Program-made: the position numbers and the translations under genes | Part shown: piece after piece, positions 50,001 through 62,000 of the stretch | How positions within the stretch are numbered: position 1 is the first letter of the stretch | Layout of the letters: every line of letters starts with the position of its first letter | Notes under the pieces: generated by a model | Told to the model about the DNA's origin: nothing | The model's database searches: none | The model's input: only the letters and a program-made list of their open reading frames with translations | Assembly (NCBI GenBank): GCA_965115995.1 | Contig: OZ220472.1 | Coordinates: 3,348,001-3,412,000 of the forward strand | Direction: 5' to 3' | Source: Poriferisodalis sp026713105 | GTDB lineage: Bacteria > Actinomycetota > Acidimicrobiia > Acidimicrobiales > Poriferisodalaceae | DNA: 64,000 nucleotides

Positions 50001-53000
50001 CGTGGTCTTCACCGGCGGGCCCAACAGCGTCGCGACAGCGGAGCTCACCCTCACTGCCATCGACACGGGAGCGACCGCGCCGCTCACGGTGAGCGTGGCG
50101 TTCGGCGCCGGCAACCGGGCGCCGAGCGGCGCGAACCTCAGTGGCGGCTTCAGCGCATCGGGCAGCGCGACGGCGACCATCGTGCCCGCGGGTGTGACGG
50201 TCACCGCGGCGGGCGGCAGCCTCGAGGTGACCGAGGCCGCCGGAGCGGGCCGCACCGACACCTTCACCGTTGTGCTGACGAGCCGGCCCACCCAGGAGGT
50301 GACCGTGGCTGTGGCGGTGGGCGACCCCGGCGTGGCCACGGTCGACAAGGCCAGCCTGGTCTTCACCACCGGCAACTGGAACCAAGCCCAGACGGTGGCG
50401 GTGACCGCGACCGACGACAACGTCGACAACCCCGGCGGGAGGCGCACCACCGACGTCGCCCTCACCGTCACCTCGACTGACGCGAGCTACAACGGCCTGA
50501 AGGTGGATCCGCAGACCGTTGCGGTGAGCGATGACGAAGCCACCACAGTGACGTTCTCGGTCACCGACGCCACCGCCGACGAGGGCGCCCCCTCGAACGC
50601 CGCCGCTCTGCGCCTGGTGGTGTCGCGGCCGCTGGAGGCCGGCGAGCGCCTCCAGGTGCCGCTGCGCTTCAGCGGCGCCGACCCGCTGCCGTTCGCGCTC
50701 TCGCTGGCCGGCACCCCAGCCCCCGCCGGAGTGACACTGAACGCGGACGTGACCGATGCGTCGGTGAGGTTCACGGGTTCTTCGGGGGGCAGCGCCACGG
50801 TGGCCGACCTCATCGTGACGCCGCGGCGAGACGCCGACACCACCGACACCGACATCACCGCTCAGGTCCCCTCGGCGAGCAGCGGCGGCGCCTTTGTGCT
50901 GATCACTGCGGTCAACAGCGTCGAGACGCTGCCCGGCGGGGCCACCGGGCTCGGAAGCTGCTCCGGCGGCGCCTGCTCGGCTCAGTTCACCGTGAACGAC
51001 GACGGCGTGTCGCAGGACGTGTCGCTGTCGGTGGACCGCGCCGCGGTCAACGAGGGCGCCACCGCCACGGTCACCGCCACGCTGCTGGCACCCGCCACGG
51101 CGGCCCTGTCGATTCCTGTGGCGGTGCGTTCCGGCGCCACCGCGTCGGCGGCCGACTACACGCTGTCGAACAGCGGCAGCATCGACATCGCGTCGGGACA
51201 GAAGACGGGCACGCTCACCTTCACCGCCATCGACGACGCGGCCGACGAGCCCAGCGAGACGCTCACCTTGGAGCTTGGCACCCTGCCCGGCGGCGTCGAC
51301 AAAGGCACGCCCGACCATGTGGCATTGACCATTGTCGACACCGACACCGACCCGGTGATCACCGTCGCCGCCGCCAATCAGGTGCAGATCGACTTCGGCG
51401 ACCCTCCGGAGTTCGTGGTGCGGCCGATCACCGAAGGCGCCCCGGCCCGGTTCACCGTGACGGCCACCCCGGCGGTGCAGTACGACCTGCCGGTGACCTT
51501 GCGAGTTAGGGAGTTGGGCTTCGACAGCGACCATGTGGCCGACGCCGATGAGGGCGACGTCTCGGTGGTGATCGCTTCAGGGCAGACGCAGGCGGCCTTC
51601 AGCGTGCCGACGGTCGCCGACGACGACGACGAGAGCGACGCCACGGTCACCGTAGAGGTGCAGGACGGCGCGGGGTACACGGTGGGCGCCTCGACGCTCA
51701 ACTCGGTGATGGTTCAAGACGACGACGCGACCCGCACCGTGTCGGTGACCGGCGGCGGGCTGCTCGTCGAAGGCGACTCCAAATCCAGCGTCGAGGTGAT
51801 CGTGGAGCTGGCGACGCCGCTCGCAGCCGGCGAGCATGAGGAAATTCGACTTCACTTCTCCGGCGCCGGAGTGGAGTTCCAGGACTTCGGGATCGCTCTC
51901 AAGACGGGCACCGGCATCAACACCGGAGTCACGCTGCCCTTGAACAACTTCAGGGTGGTCGCCTTCAGCGGTGCCGGGGCGCAGACGGCGGTGTTGGTGC
52001 TGACCGCGCGCGACGACCTCGACACGATCCACGAACAGGTAAAGCTGACGGTGAGCGGCGCACCAGTCGATCCCGCTGCGTCGCAAGTGCTGCTGAGCGT
52101 GCTCGACGACGACGCCTCGGGTGCGGCGGTGCTGGCCTCGGCGACCGAGGTGACGGTGGGCGAAGGCGCCACCGCGTCCTACACGGTGCGCCTGTCGGCT
52201 GCGCCCGGCGCGGGCGAGACCGTCACGATCACTCCCACCAGCGCGGCGGTCGGCGTCGCCACCGTGACGCCCGCATCGGTGCAGATCACCAGCGCCAACT
52301 GGCAGAGCGAGCACCGCTTCACGGTGAACGGGGTGGACGACAGCACCGACAATCCGGGCCGCGACCCCCGCAGCGCCGTCATCACCCACGCGGTGACCAC
52401 CACCGGGTCGGTGTACGCCTCGGCCACCGCGCCCTCGGTGACGGCCAACGTGATCGACACGCAGCCCACCGTGGTGAAGATCGTCTACGAGGGCAAGAAC
52501 CACAACGCCAGCCCGCCGGCAGTCACCGAGGGGCAGAACGTGGAGCGCTTCTCGGGCAACCGGACCCTCAAGACCGACGCGCGCGGGTTCGAGGTCGTGC
52601 TGAGCCGGCCGCTGGCCCGCGATGAACGAGTCGAGGTGCCGTTGCGGATCGAGGGCCTCAACATCACCCCCGCCGACATCGCCCTCGATGTGTCTTGGCA
52701 GGCGCCGCACACCGAACAGTCGGAGGGGATCACCGATGAGGTCCGCAACCCGGGGGTGACCCTGCTGCATGCGGGCGTGGTCTACAAGCCTTCGCGAGTC
52801 GAGACGCTCGACGAAGACTGGCAAGACACCCAACAGATGCGTCCGCGCAGCGAGAAGGCAGTGGTCGCGGTCACCGCGCTCGACTTCGTGGTGGTCTTCG
52901 ACGAAGCCTCGTTCGGCACGCCGACCACCCCGTGGACCGACGCAACCGCGCCCGTGCCCCAGCGGGCCTCGCTGATGTTCAGATTCGTCGACGACAAGCT

Positions 53001-56000
53001 GGGCGAAGGCCCCGAGCAGTTCACCGTCACCATCGGCGACGACGCCGAGCTGGCCGCCCGGTCGGGCACCAACCTGGCAGGCGGCGCGGTGCGCGACAGC
53101 GCCAACCCGTCGGCCTCGGTGCGGGTGAACGACAACGACCCCCACCTGGCGCCGTCGAAGCTGACGGTGGACGTGGCCGAGGGCGGAACGCCGGGCAGCT
53201 ACACCCTCAAGCTCAGCGCAGACCCCGGCAACGGCGAGACGGTCACGGTGGACGTGGTCTCCGGCGACAGCTCGGTGGCCACCGTCTCCCCGCAGCAGAT
53301 CATCTTCACCGGCGGCAGCGGGGGCTCCTGGAAGACCGCCAAGACGGTGACCGTGACCGGCGTGGCCGACGCGACCTTCGGCGACGACTCCACCGTGATC
53401 TCCCACGACATCAGCGGCTGGCCCAGCGGGCCCAGCACCGGGCCGGGCGTGCTGGTGCAGGTGAGCGACGCCCCGCCGGGGTTCACCGTGACCCAGACCG
53501 GCGGCAGCACCAAGGTGACCGAAGCAGCCGGCGCCACCAACACCGACACCTACCAGATCGTGCTCGACGCCACCCCGGCCCGTCCGGTGACCGTCACGCC
53601 CGTCGCCGGCTCGGCCAAGATCACCGTGTCGGCGCCGCTGGTGTTCACCACTGCCAATTGGCACAAGCCCCAGACCGTGACCGTGACCGCAGTCGACGAC
53701 GACGCGGTCAACCCTGCCGCCGAGCTCTCCACCACGGTCACCCACCAGGTAGCCACCGCCGACAGCAACTACCGGGCCATCGCCATCGCCCCGGTTGCGG
53801 TGGACATCACCGACAACGACACCGCCGCACTGAAGATCACCGAGTCCGGCGACGCCACCGAGGTCACCGACGACGGCAGCACCGACACCATCGCCGTGAG
53901 CCTCGCCTCGCGGCCCTCAGCCGAGGTCACGGTCACCGTGGCGGTCGTCGAAACCCCGATGACGCAGAATGCGCTGGCTCTCAGCAAGGTGGGCGGCGCG
54001 CAGGCCGAGACCCTCACGCTGAAGTTCGGTCGGTCGACCTGGGACAAGCCCCAGACCGTCACCGTCACCGGTGTGGCCGACAGCTTCGACAACAGCGGCG
54101 ACCGGGCGGGATCGCTGACCATCTCGGCCGCGTCCAGCGATACCGACTACGCCGCCCTCGGCGCCAGCTCGGTCGGCGTGACGATCCTCGACGACGACAC
54201 TTCCGGGGTCACCATCACCCAGACCGACGGCGCCACTGAGGTCACCGACGACGGCAGCACCGACACCTACACGGTGAGGCTGAACACCCAACCACTCGGC
54301 CCGGTGTTCATCACCGCCACCTCCGACGACGACCGGGCAGCGAGGCTGCACAGCGGCAGCGACACGACGCCGGGGGAGACCGTCCGGCTGACGTTCACTC
54401 AGGGCAATTGGCGCGATCCCCAGACGGTCAGCGTCACCGGCGTCAGCGACGATCTCGACAACCCGGGCGCCGCCCGCAGCGTGACCGTCACCCACGCAGC
54501 CACTGTTCCCGATCCCAGCGACCCCGAGAACGCGCCCGCCAACCCCTACGACGGGATCAAGGTCGCCTCGGTGAAGGTCAGGGTGGTCGACGATGAGGCG
54601 CCCGTCGGCATCACCGTCACCGAGACCGACGGCGGCACCGAGCTGGCCGAAGACGGCGGCACCGACACGTTCAGCGTCGCACTCGACTCCAAGCCGACGA
54701 ACAACGTGGTGGTCACCGTCACGTCCGCGAAGCCCGGCGCTGCCACCGTGAACAGCCCTTCGTCCTCGGCGGGAGCAACGGCCAAGCTCACCTTCACCCC
54801 GGCCAACTACGCCAGCGAGCAGCAGGTGACGGTCACCGGCGTCGACGACGACAAGGACAACGGCGCCGGGCGAATGGTGGACATCACCGTTCAAGCGCTC
54901 AAGGCCGACAACACCGACACCCGCTACCAGGGCGTCTCGGGCGACAAGGTCACCGCCACGGTCACCGACGACAACGTCAAAGGCGTGGTGCTGAGCCGGC
55001 CCGACGGGCTCACCGTGCCCGACGGAGATGACGCCTCCTACACCGTGCGCCTCGGATCCCAGCCGCGCCAGACGGTCCAGGTAACGATTCGATCCAGCGA
55101 CTACGCCCAAGTCACGGTGAATCCGACCCGCCGCACCGAACCGCTGATTCTGCAATTCACCTCTGGGAACTGGGATGACCCCCAGGACGTCACTGTCAGC
55201 ACGCGCAATGCCTGCAACGCCGCCTCCTGCGAGGTCACGCTCACGCACTCGACGAGGCAGTTCATCGGAACGCCGGTTACCGGCGCCGACGACTACTCAA
55301 CCGGAACCGTCGCGCAGCCGTCGCTCACCGCCACGGTCGTCGGCAACGACGTGCGAGCAGTGGTCATCACCGAGACCGGCGACGGCACCGAGGTGGCCGA
55401 GGCGGGCACGCCAGACGAGACCACCGACACCTACACCATCTCATTGACCCGTGCCCCCGCCAGCGGGAACCAGCAAAACCAAGAGCGTGTGCAGGTCTTC
55501 GTGGCGGCCTCAGCCGGAGTGCGGCTGAGCTTCCCCGACAGCGCCCCGTGGGACACGGACCGGCTGACCTTCACCAGCGACAACTGGGCACCCGTCGTGG
55601 TGACCGTCACCGGCGTGGATGACAGCCTCGACAACACCGGAGGCGCCCGCAGCGTCTCGATCACCCATCGGGTGGTCGTCGTGCCGGAGCGCACGTACGA
55701 GTCGGGCTCCGCGGACACGATCACGGTCACCGTGACCGACGACGATCCGCCGCCCACCGGGATCGCCCTGAGCGCCTCGCCGGTGAGCATCGGCGAGCGC
55801 AACAACCCCGCAAATGCCCCGGTCACGGTCACCGCCACCGTGCAGGGCGACAGCCGCTTCGACGCCGACCAGGTGGTGCATCTCTCGGTCAGCGATTCGA
55901 GCAGCTCCGACGGGAGGGTGCCGTTCACGCTGAAGCCCGACAATCTGCTGCCCATCGCCCGGTTCGTCAGCCTCGCCGCGGGACGCGCCAGCGGCACGTT

Positions 56001-59000
56001 CACCGCCATGGGCATTCTGGTGACCGGCGACAGCGTCGATCAGGCCGACCGGGTGGTGACCATCAGCGGCACCCTCGGGGCCTACACAGTGACCCCGGCG
56101 ACGGTCACGCTCATCGACAACGACCCCAGCAGCTTCACGCTGGCCGCTGCCGACGCCGCGGTGGCCGAGGACCAGGGCAGCACCGAGGTGACCGTTGCCT
56201 ACGGCGGCGCCGCCCTGCCCGCGGGAATGTCGGCGCTGATACCGCTGACAGTCAGCGGCGCTGTGGTCGGCGACCACTACACGTTGGCGCTCAAGAGGGG
56301 AAGCGACGGCACACTCGACACCTCAGCGCCCTACAGCGCGCAGAACCCGGCGCTGCGCTTCGACGCCGGTGACGCCACAGCCACTCTGGTGCTGACCGCC
56401 GTGCCCAACGACGACCTCGACGACCGCACCGTGGCGGTCGCCTTCGGCACCGGCGCGCAGGCACCGGAGGTCACCGGCTCGGGCGGCGGCGTCTCGCTGT
56501 CCGGCAGCCCCGCAGAGGTGTCCATCACCAACGACGACGCCCACCCCGAGGTGTCGGTGACGGCAGGATCAGCGGTCACCGAGGGTGCCGCGGCGGCCTT
56601 CGAGGTGGCCATCGCCACAGCGCCCAGCGCCGATGTCACGGTGAACCTCAAGGTGGCCCAGACCGGCAAGGTGGCAGCCGCCGGCGACCTGGGCGACAAG
56701 ATCGTGGTGATCAAGAAGGGCGCGACCACCGCGGCGTTCACAGTGCCGACCGTGGGCGACTCCGCCGACGAGCCCGCAGGCTCGATCAGCGTGATCGTCG
56801 CCACCGGAAAGGGCTACACCGTCGCCTCGTCGCCCGACGACGCCGCGGCAGTCGCGGTGAGCGACGACGACGCCACCAGGGTGACCTTGAAGGGCACCAT
56901 CGAGGACAGGACCGGTCAGCGCCTTGTGTTCCTGGCCGAGGGCGTCACCCCCGACACCAGCAAGCTGACGGTCACCCTCGGTCGTGCCCTTCAAGCCGGC
57001 GACGTGCTCGAAGTGCCCCTGCAGGTGGACGGCGGCACGGTGGGCGAGGAGTTCTCGCTGGCGCTGGCGGGCTCGCCTGCGGGTGTGAAGCTCGCGGGCC
57101 GGTCGCTCACCTTCACCGGCTCGGCGGGCAACACCGTCAAAGCCGCCACGCTGGCGCTGACCATGGAGCACGACTCCGACACCACCGACGAGGCGATCAC
57201 CGTGTCGCTGCCCGCCACCTGGCCCAGCGATACGGTCACCTCGGCCGCGACCACCGTCGGCGGCGGGGCGACTGGCACGGGACGCCTCACCTTCCACATC
57301 ACCGACGACGACGCCTCCGCGGCCCCCGGCGTGGAGCTGGTGGTGGCGCTCGGCCAGCGCCGCCCCGACGTGGACGTGCGCTGGATGCGCGTCGATGAGG
57401 GCGGCACCGGCGCCTACCGGGTGCGGCTGGCCACCGACCCTGGCGACGCCATCACCGTGGTGGTCACCCCGGCAGTGGGCGACAGTGCCGCAGCGACACT
57501 CTCGCCGACCAGCCTCACCTTCACCGGAGGTTCGGCAGGCAACTGGGGAACCGCCCAGAAGGTGACGGTGGCCGCAACCCAAGACAACGACAGCGACCAT
57601 GAGCGCACCGCCATCACCCACTCGGTGACCAACTACACCGGCGTCGCGGCTGGGCCGGCGCTGAGCATGGTGGTGGTGGACGACGAGGCGTCGGGCACCT
57701 CCCTGGAGGTATTCCCCGCCGAGGTGCCCGTCACCGCCCTCTCGGTGGGCGCCACCGTGCAGGTGGAGCTGGTGCCCTTCGGCGTCTCGTTCGCAGGCGC
57801 CGGCGGCAGGGGCGGCACCGGGACTACCACCAATCGCAACGCCAACGACCGGCTGTGGAACCCGGCCACCGGCGAGCTGACCGCCGCCGCGCTGGGCCAC
57901 ATCGCGGTCTCGGGCCTGCCGACGGGGGTGACGGTGACCGCCGGTCGCCTGGTGCGAGCCCACGACCAGGATGATGGGGGAACCACCAAGTCCACCGGCG
58001 CTCACGTGGTGCTCGACCTCTCTGTCTCGGCCGCCGTCGCCAATGCCGACGCCACCGTCACCGTCACTGCCGGTTCCGAGCTGCTGGCGCGCGACGGCAG
58101 CAGCGGCGTGCCGTGCTCTGACCGCAGCAGCGGCAAGTGCGACCCCATCGCCGCAAGCTTCAAGGTGGCGAGGGTCACCCCTTCGGTGTTGGTGATGCCC
58201 AGCACCCTGGACCTCATCGAGGGCGGCGCCGCGGGCGAGTACAGCGTGGTGCTGGCCACCGACCCCGGCTCTTCGGCCACCGCGGTGGTCACCCCCACCT
58301 CGGGCGATGTCGGCGCGGCGACGGTGAGCGGCGCGCTCAGCTTCACCGGCGGCCCGAGCGGCAACTGGAGCGTCCCCCAGAAGGTGACGGTCACCCCCAC
58401 CGACGACGCTGACGCCGCCGCCGAGTCGGTGCAGGTGGCTCACACCGTCACCGGCTACACGGGAGTGACCACCGCACCGTCGGTGACGGTGAATGTGGCC
58501 GACGACGAGACGCTCGCGGCCACCGCAACGGTCCCCCAAGCCGGGCTGACCCTCACCGAAGGCCGCGCCGGCAGCTCCTACACGGTGGCGCTGGGCGCAA
58601 TCCCCACCACCACGGTCACCCTCACCGTCACCGCAGGCACGGGCGGCGAGGTGAACAACACGAGCGGCTTCGGCGCCTCGGCCACCTTCAGCTACACCCC
58701 TTCGGACTGGGCGGCGCGCACCGTGAACGTGGCCGCCGCCGACGATGCGGTGGACAACCCGGGCATCGGGCGCACCGTTGCGTTCAGCCACAAGCTCACC
58801 GGCGGCGAGTACGCCGGTGTGGGGGTGGCGGCCGTGACCGCCGTGCTGGTCGACGACGAGCCCACCGTGGTGTCGATCACCGGCGGCGGCGAAGTCGAGG
58901 AGGGCGACACTGCCGCCTCGGCCGAGGTCACCGTCGCCCTCGCCCGAGCGCTCGTGGACGGCGAGGTGGCGGCGGTGCCGCTCGACCTCACCGACGGCTA

Positions 59001-62000
59001 CTCAGGCACCGCGCTCACCGTGGCGCTGAAGGGCAACCCCGCCGGCATTGCGCTGAGCGGCGCCGGCACCGACACCCCCGCGGTCACCTTCACCGGAACC
59101 TCGGGCCAGCAGGTGCGCTCCGCCGTGCTGGTGCTGACCCCGGTGGCCGACTACGACGACGGCGACTCCCGCAACGACCCGGTGACGGTGGCCTTCGGCG
59201 ACCTGGCCGACTCGAACCTCGCCACCAACCTCGAAGGCGGCACACAAGCCCACGCCAGCGACACGAGCGCCACCGTCACCATCACCGAGGGCTCGGTGGT
59301 GACCTTCGGCGCCGCTGCCTACACCGCGGGAGAGGCCGCGGGCAGCCGCACCGCGACCGTGAAGGTGAACGCCTCGCCCGCGCCCGAGGCCGATCTCACC
59401 GTCGCCTACACCGACAGCGGGGGCACGGCGGTGTCGGGCACCGACTACACGGCGCTGAGCGGCAGCGTGACCATCGCCAAGGGCGCCACATCGGCCGACA
59501 TCACCGTCACCGTCACCGACGACAACGCCGTCGAAGGCCGCGAGACGATCGAGCTGGCGCTGAGCAGCACCGCCACCGACTACGCCGTCGGCTCGACGGC
59601 GTCCACCACCGTCACCATCGAAGACGACGACCCCGGGCTGGTGCTCTCGTCTCCCACTCCGACCGTGGCTGAGGGCGGCACGTTCACCTACCAGGTCAGC
59701 CTCTCCACGGCGCCCACCAGCGACGTGGTCGTGACCGTCTCGGGCCAGGGCGGCAGCGACCTCTCCGTCGACACCGACGGCACGCAGGAGGGCGACCAGG
59801 ACACGCTCACCTTCACCGCCGCCAACTGGCATGAGCCCCAGACCGTGACCCTGATGGCGGCCGACGACGACGACGCCGACGACGAAACCGTGACGTTGAC
59901 CTACACGCCGGTGGGCGGCGGCTACGACTCGGCCGGCGCCCAGGCCCAGGTGAACATCGACGACGAGACCCCGGAGGTGACCTTCGGCGCGGCCACCTAC
60001 TCCGCCGGCGAAGGGTCGGGCACCCTCAACGTGGTGGTGGTGGCGTCGCCCGCCCCCACAGCCGATCTCACCGTCGCGTACACCGACAGCGGGGGCTCGG
60101 CGGTGTCGGGCTCCGACTACACGGCGCTGAGCGGCAGCGTGACCATCGGGGCCAACGCGGGCTCGGCCAACATCGTCGTGGCCCTGACCGAGGACAGCGA
60201 CCTCGAAGGCTCAGAGACCATCGTGCTGGAGCTGGCCGACGGCAACCGATACCAGGTGGGCAGCACTGCCGCCACCACGGTCACGGTCGCCGACAACGAC
60301 TCCGGGCTGCTGTTCACGCCTGCGAACGCTGCGCTGTCGGTGACCGAGGGTGCCGGCGCCGAGTACACGGTGCGGCTCTCGACTCGACCGACCAGCGACG
60401 TGACCGTGACCGTCTCCGGGCACGCCAGCACCGACCTCTCCGTCGACACCGACGGCACGCAGGGGGGCGACCAGGACACGCTCACCTTCACCACGTCCAA
60501 CTGGGACCAGCCCCAGACGGTGATGGTTTCGGCCCGCACCGACGGCGACTCCGACAACGACAAGGTCACGCTGACCCACACGGCCGCAGGCGGCGGATAC
60601 GCGTCGGTGACGGGGACGCTGGCGGTGACCATCGGCGACTTGTCGGTGGCGGTCGCCTTGTCCGGCTCAGACGGCGACGGCAACGACAACGCGGTGGAGG
60701 GCGCGTCGAACGCGACGGGATATCGCACGATCACGGTCTCGTTGAACCGGGCGCTCACCGGCTCGGAGACCGTGACGGTGCCGCTGTCGGTACACGGCGC
60801 AGTGGTGAGCACCGATTTCACGTTCGGGCTGGCGCCGTCCACCCAGTCGGGCGTGTCGCTGCTCACGGCTGCACCGCACTCGGCGCAGAACCCGGCGGTG
60901 CGGCTGGCCGCAGGGGCTTCGCAGGCGACGCTGCGGTTCACGCCGGTCGACAACGATGCGCGCACTCAGCCCTATGTGGTGGTCGACTACGGGACGGGCA
61001 ACCGGGCGCCGAGCCACGCGAACCTGCCGGCGGGGCTGGCCGATCCGGCGGGCGGGCCGCTCGGGTTCGTCATCGTCGACGACGAGACCGGCGACATCGA
61101 GGTGCCGGTGAGCTGGCCGCTGCGGCCAGCGGCCCTGAACTCGGGCGACGTGTTCCGTGTGCTGTACATGACATCTGAGGGCGGCACAGCCGAGTCGTCT
61201 GACATCGCGGACTACGACGCGTTTGTGCGCAGCGTGGGAGCGCGCAGCGGCATGCAGGCGATCCAGCCCTACGTCGGGTTCTTCAAGGTGTTCGCCAACA
61301 CCCGCAGCTCTGGTGCGCCGACGGCCAACGTCGCGGGCCGCGCCCACGTCGGGATGTGGACTTCCAACGCGTGGGCCGACGGGTCGACCAAGGCCGACGA
61401 TCCGGGCACGCCGATCTACTGGATCAGCGGCCGTCAGATTGCCGACAACTACTTCGACTTCTGCGACGGCAACTGGGACAATCGCTGGAGCCAGACCACG
61501 AACTATCTCCGCCACGAGGATGGTGTGAACGCCGACGGTGACAAGGTGTGGACGGGGATGCGGGCGAACTGCACGCTGCACGCCAACCCCTTGGGCCATT
61601 CCGCCAACGTGTCGTTCGCCGCAGGCACTCAGGCGGCCACCCAGGGCCCGCTGCGCAATGGGCAGGAGGCCCCCACCAACACCAACCGGTTCTACGCCAT
61701 GTCGCCGGTGTTCAAGCTCACCGGGCCCGCGATCCCGAACGTCTCGTTCAAGCAGCAGGCGATCTCTGCCAACGAGGGCGAGGGCACCGCCAAAGTCACG
61801 GTGGTGTTGTCGGACCCATCGGCCACTGACCTGACGGTGAGGTACCAGGTTCCGTCGAACTCCGCAGCGAAGGAGGGCGTCGACGTCGAATCGCTGCCGG
61901 GCACGCTGACCGTGCCCAAAGGCACGACCGAGGCCGACATCGAGGTCGTCGTCGTGGACGACAACCTCATCGAAGACTCCGAGTTCTTGAGCATCACGTT

